Shown piece by piece: positions 1 to 6,800 of a DNA stretch of 11,671 nucleotides. Position 1 is the first letter of the stretch. Every line of letters begins with the position of its first letter. The DNA is taken from NCBI RefSeq assembly GCF_042650605.1, contig NZ_JBHSBN010000060.1:1-11671 (forward strand), given 5' to 3'. The position numbers and the translations under genes are program-made. This stretch comes from Micromonospora_J zhanjiangensis (GTDB lineage Bacteria; Actinomycetota; Actinomycetes; Mycobacteriales; Micromonosporaceae). A model generated the notes under the pieces. It was not told where the DNA came from. It made no database searches and was given only the letters and a program-made list of their open reading frames with translations.

Positions 1-123
1 CTTCACGCACTGGCGTTGGGTCACGACCGCCTGGTGAGCAGGATGACAAGAGCCCGGTGACAGGAGACTGTCACGCCGGGATCTGTGGGAGCCGGAGGGT
101 GAAACTCCCTCCGGCTACCCGAC
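1..123 (+). mobile_element. 3' end of a group II intron (end of domain IV, domains V and VI)
   Basis: Domain V is 50-83, exactly 34 nt. It has the AGC triad at 51-53, a lower stem of C53-G57 with C76-G80, a two-base CG bulge at 74-75, an upper stem of T58-G63 with C68-A73, and a GAGA tetraloop at 64-67. A 3-nt linker precedes domain VI. Domain VI has a basal GGG 87-89 / CCC 118-120 pairing, a 10-bp stem 90-99/107-116, a seven-base loop, and an unpaired A at 117, seven bases from the 3' end at about 123 (CTACCCGAC). This is the normal place of the branch-point A. The one oddity is G52 facing A81, where a G-U pair is usual. Most of the intron lies left of the window. It is oriented opposite to the toxin/immunity genes. 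A retron or a terminator would not give this combined geometry. Confidence 0.92.
2..37 (+). CDS. Possible C-terminal scrap of group II intron reverse transcriptase/maturase (partial)
   Basis: Only the last residues are in the window. The frame beginning at base 2 reads FTHWRWVTTAW and stops at TGA 35-37, just upstream of intron domain V. An F-x-H-W motif close to the end is a feature I recall from LtrA-type maturases, and a maturase frame normally ends in domain IV just before domain V, as here. A second frame (1-57, ending VSRMTRAR, TGA 58-60) is also possible: some maturase frames run into the start of domain V and end in a similar MTGAG-like tail. The position next to a good domain V supports a maturase end in one of these frames. 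Which frame is right cannot be settled from 60 bases. Confidence 0.45.
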   Translation, partial: FTHWRWVTTAW

Positions 124-125
124 CC

Positions 126-182
126 TGCCGTGTACGCCCCCGGCGGCACCTCGCCGAACGTGTACGTACCGTCCGCCGCCGT
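126..182 (-). pseudogene. Possible remnant of a beta-sandwich secreted protein, interrupted by the intron
   Basis: The 3' exon of the intron, read on the minus strand, gives AADGTYTFGEVPPGAYTA with no stop. The pattern D-G-x-Y-x-F-x-x-V-P-P-G-x-Y-T is typical of carboxypeptidase-regulatory-like or SdrD B-like beta-sandwich repeats in exported proteins. There is no start and no continuation upstream, because the immunity gene stops at 193 in another frame. The left side is cut by the intron end at about 123. If real, this is a scrap of a gene that once lay here, with the intron inserted antisense to it. It is only about 19 codons long, so chance is a genuine alternative. Confidence 0.3.
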
Positions 183-192
183 TCGAGGCAAA

Positions 193-804
193 TCAGAGCC
201 TGTTGCCGAACTTCGCCGTTAATTCCCCGGCTAACGCCTCTGGAACCTGACCACCAAAGTTGGGTGCTACGTAGTGCACCAATGCATCTTCAACACCCAG
301 GAATGGGCCATTCCTTTCTCGCCAGCTGCCCGAGTCATCCTCAATCGGCGCACCCTGCACTACTGCAATCCCAAGGTGGCGATCAGCCCAAATTCCCCAG
401 CGTGCCGATAAACCCGACAAAGCGATCATATTAGCAGAGTGAATGACGGCGCCGGTGATATCGCCCTCCGGCTCTTCATTCAAGGCATCCCAATAGCGAT
501 CTTCATTCGATTCCACGGGCAGCGAGAATGCCGGATACATTCTATACTCGGGGATATAGTAGGACGCTGCGTTCGGCTCGATCACGAGAAGGTCGACGAC
601 CGAGTCACCGTGCACGGCAGCCAACTCCGTCAGCGCAGGCCAAAAATCAGCAGCGAACAGCGCCTCATACTCGCAGAACAACGCGAACTTAGACGGCATC
701 AGAAACACCATTCCTGGTAGCCGAGCGTCAAGATCAAAGGTAGTAGCAACACTCCGCCGAATGCTCTCGAATTCGGCGATATTTGACGCCAGATTTTTTT
801 TCAA
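193..804 (-). CDS. Putative immunity protein for the RHS-Hint toxin
   Basis: This 203-aa protein starts at TTG 804-802, one base after the toxin gene's TGA (808-806), so translation is probably coupled. No near ATG is available; the first is about 30 codons in, and no strong Shine-Dalgarno is visible beyond a GGGCGG stretch. It has no signal peptide or membrane span, so it should be cytosolic. It is acidic: I count about 29 Asp/Glu against 14 Lys/Arg, which suits binding to a basic nuclease-like toxin. The N-terminal half has a strand-rich stretch (GMVFLMPSKFALFCEYEAL, then SVVDLLVIEPNAASYY), the middle a WDALNEEPEGDITGAV segment and an IALSGLSARWGIWADRHL segment. I do not recognise a named Imm family. 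The role is inferred from position, size and charge. Codons are less GC-rich than in the RHS core. Confidence 0.7.
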   Translation of the reverse strand: MKKNLASNIAEFESIRRSVATTFDLDARLPGMVFLMPSKFALFCEYEALFAADFWPALTELAAVHGDSVVDLLVIEPNAASYYIPEYRMYPAFSLPVESNEDRYWDALNEEPEGDITGAVIHSANMIALSGLSARWGIWADRHLGIAVVQGAPIEDDSGSWRERNGPFLGVEDALVHYVAPNFGGQVPEALAGELTAKFGNRL

Positions 805-805
805 T

Positions 806-3800
806 TCAACCGCCCAGCCTAATCTTCAGAGTCGCCCTCCTGGAGCCAGCTGGCGTAAACTCCGCAGTCCACCCATCATAAGTCCTGGCATTACCTCGAA
901 GTGCGTATTTGGCACCGCCCTTCTGGAAGATCTGGACACTTCCGTCCTTTGACACCGACCTGCTCCAACCATTCGAGATCAATGTGTCGGCGAACTCCTC
1001 AGGCCCAACGTCCGTAAGCCTATTCGCGATGCGACTATTCGGGTCGGTGATATCTTCGTACTTCGCAACGGAACGCCCACATCCATCATTATGGACCAAA
1101 ACTGGTGTGTTGCCAGCGAGCACATAGTACGTGTGAAGTTGGCTGACGGTGAGGTTGAGCATTTCGTGTCGCTCGGTCCGGTTTCTAACAGCCGCGACCT
1201 GAGCGGTTCGTCCATCGCCCGTTCGCAACAGGTCACCGGGGCGCAGCGCGCCTGCGCTAGTCCATTCGCGAGTAGTTACGTCCCAGAACAGATGGTTAGT
1301 TGTGGTGTAAAGAATTGTCAGCCAGCCGCCTGCGCCGAAAACCGTGACATCGGTTAGATCGGTGTCCTGATTCGCGTGAAGCTGGGTGACTTCCTCGCCT
1401 GTGGTGCCCCCGGCGGACGGATCCGATGCGAGGACCTTATCACCCACTTTGACGTCCTTGATGGCCTTGGTACTACCGTCAGCCATTAGAACTAGAGTGT
1501 CTGGGTCGAAGCTGTTACGGCAACCTTTCGGCCGCAACATGCCCGGCGTGCCGGCGAAGCGGTTGGTGCCAACCATTAAGGGCACAGCCATGCCCATTTC
1601 GATTAGCGCCTGCTGCCAGCTCATTCGGCCGTCGTGATTGGACTTTCGGATCTGTTCGGCTGCGGCTCGATCCTGGTCTACGGCGGTATAGAAGCTGCCG
1701 TTGCTGTCGTTGCATGCAGCAACCTGAGAACAGGCAACTACAATTTCGGTAAGCAGAGCCCAGAGGCGAACTACTGCATCAGCGCTATTTTCAGCGGCTA
1801 CCAAACGTCCTTGATCGCGATTGCTGTCCAGAATGGCAGCAAGCTGAACAACATCGAACTTCGCTTTGGGCAGGCGATAGCCGTTTAGGTAATAGTTGCC
1901 AGATGCGTCACGGGTTACCGTTGTGCCGTTCTTTCCCGAGAACACAGGAAAGCGGGCTGGCTTGCCGTTTGAGTCCCTTGCGGTGCAGTCGTCGTCGGGG
2001 CAGCCATATTTGCCCCAGCCGGGATCATCGGAGGCAGTGTTGGTTGTATGGGGATGGTCGACTTCCCATTGAGCGTCCTCCGGGCTGAGGCCGCTCGGGT
2101 CGGACAACGTGACCGGCGAGTTGTTGGCATATGCGTAGCCGTTCCATTGCTGGGGATCAGCAAGGTCCTGGATTGGGTCGACGGAAACAAAGCGTCCGAT
2201 GGCGGGGTCGTAGGCACGGACGCCGACCATGGTAAGGCCGGTATCTGGGCTGGTCGGCTTGTCGAGGAAGCCGTGGTTGTCGGGGTAGAGGGCGGCGGCA
2301 CCCCGGGGCGCCCCGTATGGGGTGTACTGACGCCAGGTTGGGGTCTGGGCGGTGTTATCGAGGTAGAGGCTGGGAGTGCCTTGCGGGTCGGGGAGGGCGA
2401 AGGTGTAGTTACTTCCGCTCCCGGTGCGGATGCAGGTGCCTCCACCGGGCAGGGCGTAATAGCGCGTGCCGCTGACGGTGTTGAATTTGGTGTCGAGGGT
2501 GAGTTGCTGCCCGGGCAGGTAGAGGATCGTCTGTCCAGGGTCTTTCTGCAGCAGCAGCGCGCCGTCGCTGTCGTATACATAGGAGCTATTGCCGGCGGCC
2601 CCGCCCGTGATGCCAGTGAGCCTTCCCGCGTCGTCCCAGGCCAAGTTTTGGTTGCCCTTGCCCGCGCTGCGGGTGACCGTATTGCCGGCCGGATCGTAGC
2701 TGTAGGACGTTGAGCCGCTGGCACCTCCGGTCGTGGCGGTGGAGGTCAGGGTGTGTGGCTGGTTACGGCTCGCGCCGTCGTAGGTGTAGTTGGTAGTCGT
2801 ATCGGTGCCGCCAGCGAGGTTGTGCTCTACCTGCTGCTTCCGGTTTCCCAGCAGGTCCAGTTGCCAGCTGGTCCAGTAGGCGCTGCCGTCACCGAGTGCG
2901 TTTCCGACCATCGAGCTGTTGCCGCCCGTTGGGGTGGCTGCGCAGTCGTCGGTCGCCGTCCATGCCTGAGTGAGCCGGGCGAGTTTGTCGTACTCGTAGC
3001 ATTGGGTTTCGGCTGGGGTGGCAGCGCCGAGCCGGGTGCTTGTCTTCTTGATGACGTTGCCGGCCAGGTCGTAGCGGTAGGCCTGCTCGTCGACGTTCTT
3101 CGGGTCCGTGGCGTGGGTCACCAGCTGTTTGGTGAGCCGACTGTCGTGGTCGTCGAAGGTGTTGGTGACGTACGCAAGGCCGGGTGTGCCGCCGATGGTT
3201 TGTTGGTTGACGCGGCCGTAGGCGTCGTAGGAGACGTTCTGGGTGTAGCCGGAGAGGCCGCCAAGTGTTGTGGGTAGGTTCAGCGCGCCACCGGCGTAGC
3301 CGTGCAGGACCGTCTCTGCCGGTAGGTTGCCCTTGTTCGGGTAGCCGTCCTTCAACGGCAGGCCGAGGTTTGAGGTGTAGGTGTGGGTGAAGGCGTACGA
3401 CCCGCCGAGGAGCCCTTCCGTGTCGGGGATAGTGACGGTGACTCCGAGCGAGTTGCCGAAGACATTGAAGCCCTTTTGCTGCGTGATGTAGGGCTGTCCG
3501 CCGGAGTAGGAGGTGGCGGTGGTCAGCCGGCCGATCGGGTAGGTCACGCCGGGGACGTTATTGGTGTTGTCGTAGACCCATGAGGCGGACTGGTTCGCCG
3601 CTGACTGGGATCCGACGGGCGCGAAGAAGGCTCCGGTTTTCCGGTTGAGCTTGTCGTAGGTGTACGAGACGGTCTTGCCGCGGGCGTCGGTTGACTGCAG
3701 GAGGTTGCCGTTGCCGTCGTACGCCATCGTGGTATTGCCGGTGTCCGGGTCGGCCTTGCTGGTTACCTGGCCGAGCAGGTTGTACGTCGAGGTCCAGGTG

Positions 3801-6800
3801 TTGGAGCCGGCGTCGGTGAGGGTGGCTTGGTTGCCGTGCCCGTCGTAGCCGTACCTGGTGACCGCCGTGGTGCCACCCGTTACCGAGAGAACCCCGGTGA
3901 AGGTATCCGCTGGAGTATTCACTGTCGGCGCGGCGGTGTACTCCTGGAGTTCCGTGGCGCGGCCCAGCGGGTCGGTGACGCTGGTCTTGGTCACCCCGCC
4001 GGTCGGTGGGATGACCGTTGTCCGGTCGCCGTTGTAGACGGTGGTCGTGGTGGAAACGGGCAGACCGTTCCGGGCCTTGACGGTGATGACCGATCGACCG
4101 AGCCCGTCGTAAGTGGGGAATGTCTGGTTCGGCACGGCCTTCTTGAGGTCCGGCGCGGAGACCAGGGTGGTGTTCGGCGTGCTCCCGTCGTCCCACCAGC
4201 CGTTGTACGTCGCGGCGACCCAACCGCGGCTGTCGTAGAACGTGTCGCTGATCATCCGGCCGTTCTGCGGGGTGATCGACTGAGTCTGCCGGGGCCGCAA
4301 CATGGCGTCATAGATGGTGGTGTAGTCGTCGTGGCCCAGCGAGTCATTCAGCTTCAAGGTAGTAACTGCAGTCGCACCGGTCTTCAGAAGCTGGTAGCTG
4401 AACCGGTAGTCCGCCGTCGCGCTGGTTGGACGGGAGTTCAGCCACACCGACGTCGCTCGGCCGAGTGCGTCGTATTCCTGAATCGCGGCCACACCGTTCG
4501 CGTCGGTGGAGGTCCGCGTTTTACCGCGTTTGGGATTGATGCTGGCGGACGCGGTGTGCCCGAGTGGGTTGGTCGCGGTAGCGCCAGTGACCAGCCCGAC
4601 GCTGTTCGTCTCGTACTTGGTCGAGGTCATGTTGCCGTTGCCGTCGTAGGCCTCGATGGGCCGTCCGTAGGAGTCGAACTTCGCCCGACCGGTGGTCTGG
4701 TAGATGTAGGCCCCGCCGGTCCAGTCGACCGCATCCCGGCTCATTGTGACCAGGCCTCTGGTCGGGGTGCTTGCCTGCGGGAAGGTGGTCGAGAAGGTCT
4801 CGTCGTCGTAGTAGGTGCGCTGGTCGGACACCACCTGGGCGGGCCGGTTGACGCTGGCGGGCGCGGTCAGGGTGTTGATGCTGCCTGGCATTGACGCTGG
4901 CCTGCCCTGGATGAATCCACCGCAGGCCACCGAAACGGATTCCGTCTCACTGATCAGGCCAATCAGGTTCTTGCTGGCGTTCCCTGGGGCGTAGTTGTAG
5001 GTGGTGCACTGGTCGTAGGCCGAATCGACTGGCACCGTGTGCGTGTATGACCGTTGGACCAGGCCGAAGGTGGGGCTACCGATGTTTGCGTCGTACGACT
5101 GGTCGGCCTCGGTGTACCGCCAGGTCGTTGCGCCGCTGCCAGTGATCGCCTGCCGGGAGTAGGTCTTGACCGGCGCCACTACATGCGAGGTCAGGTCCGC
5201 GACGCCGGTCCGGTCCCGAGTCGCGGTTGCCGCCGACACCCAGTAGGACGTGATCGCCGAGTTGTCAACGGGGCCACCCTCGCCCAGATATACCGTCGCC
5301 TCCAACTCCCTGCCAGCCAACTGGTCGAGATCCTCATGTTCACCGCCGGCGGAATCGGTGATGTTGACAACCGTGGCATTGTTGTTCTTGGACATTCCGC
5401 GGTAGTAGGTTGCCTCGGACATGGTTCGCCGGTCGTTGACCCCGTCCCCGGTGAACGCCCTGGCACGGGCGTAGCCGCGGAACTGGCCATACGTTCGATG
5501 CTTGGCCTTGACCACCTCGTTGTCGTCAAAATGCCAGGCCGCACCGCCGAGATACTCGTAACTGGTAGACGTCGCAGGCGCGCCGCCGGTCGGGTCAGTC
5601 TGGGTGACTCGGGTAACCGCGTACTTGTTGAACCAGTCTCGGAACGGCTCTGTGTATGCGGCCGGATTCCAGTACACCGGGTAACACGAAGACGTGTTCG
5701 TGGCCGGGTTGAGGGTCACCGGGGCGGTGCAGGGTTTAGGCCGTTCATAGCTCGCGGTGATGACCGAGCCGGTTTCGGTGGTAACGGTCTCGATCCGCTG
5801 CCGATACAGGGCCGGCAGGCCATCGGTCACGCCGTCGACCCGGTTCTGCAGCTTGATTCCGTTGAACGAGACCGATGGAAGGGTGATGGGGGACGCGGAA
5901 CCGCCCGCTGCGGTGTCAGAGCCGGTCCGAGCGATCGACGACAGCCACAACGTTGGGGAGGTGCCGTCCCCGGTCGCCGGCATGGTTTGGCTCAGGGCGT
6001 ACGAGTCCACCGCCTCGTACGACGAGGTCGTGGTCGAGTATTGCCGGGTGACGATCGACGTCAGCCGGACGGTGGAGAAGAACGACGGGCTCCACGTCTG
6101 GCAGTCGGTTCCCCGGGCACAAATCAGATCGAAGGGCACGTCCGGCCAGTTGGCCTTGTTCGCCGCGTTCAGCGGCTGACAGGTTCCCGAGAGGCAGCGG
6201 TCACCGACGTTGAAGACCACCTGGTTCGGAACGGTGCCGTAGGCGTTGCCGTCGGTGAAGCCGTAGTCGATCCGGTCGAGGTAGCTGTCCCGGACGTAGG
6301 AGACGTCGGTAGTGCCCTTGTTGCGGCCGTAGTAGTTGGTGTTCTGCTTGTAGTAGTAGGCCATGGCGTTGCCGTGGACGTCTTTGACGTAGTCGAGGTT
6401 CCACCGGTATGCCATGGTGCAGACGGACGACGAAAAGCCAGCCGAGTCGAAGCAGGGATCTCCGGAGTGTGCCGAGTAGACGTCTACCGTGTCGACCGAG
6501 TGGGTCTCCGCTTTGCCGGACGTCCAGCCCGGCAGCCTGTTCCGGCCAAACTCGTAGGTCGAGCCGTTCCGGAGCGTCACCCGCCAGTAGTCGGTGTTGT
6601 AGGTGCCACTGCCGTTACCGGAGTTCGTTACCCGGGTGATTACCTCGCCGTTGTCGTGTTCCGGCTTCCAGACGTGCTTCGTGTTGTCCCACACCAGGGC
6701 TGTTGACGAGCCGTTCAGTGACAACGTCAGCACCGGTCCGCCATAACAGCGGTCGGTCGTCTTTACCGGCGACGGCGATCCTTCGGGGTTGTCCTCGCAG

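Noticed and set aside
124..192. Intrinsic terminator for the minus-strand operon
   Set aside because: No strong hairpin followed by a T-tract is present. The two CGTGTACG copies (129-136, 159-166) are direct repeats, explained by repeated Tyr-Thr codons.
57..434. Plus-strand frame starting inside intron domain V
   Set aside because: Its first part is structured intron RNA, and the rest is antisense to the immunity gene.
1088..1522. Hint domain as a true splicing intein
   Set aside because: It lies at the RHS toxin boundary rather than within a conserved host protein, and the residue after Asn is Asp, not a nucleophile.
1915..2724. 269-codon minus-strand frame overlapping the RHS core
   Set aside because: A shifted frame of the RHS coding sequence, rich in Pro/Thr/Ala; the RHS core frame has strong motifs.
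3827..4894. 355-codon plus-strand open frame
   Set aside because: Shadow of the YD-repeat region; repeated VVV/RRG composition and no domain.
5054..6706. 550-codon open frame on the plus strand, antisense to the RHS gene
   Set aside because: It is low-complexity, Val/Arg/Gly-rich, a shadow of the GC-rich RHS frame, and its protein has no recognisable motif.
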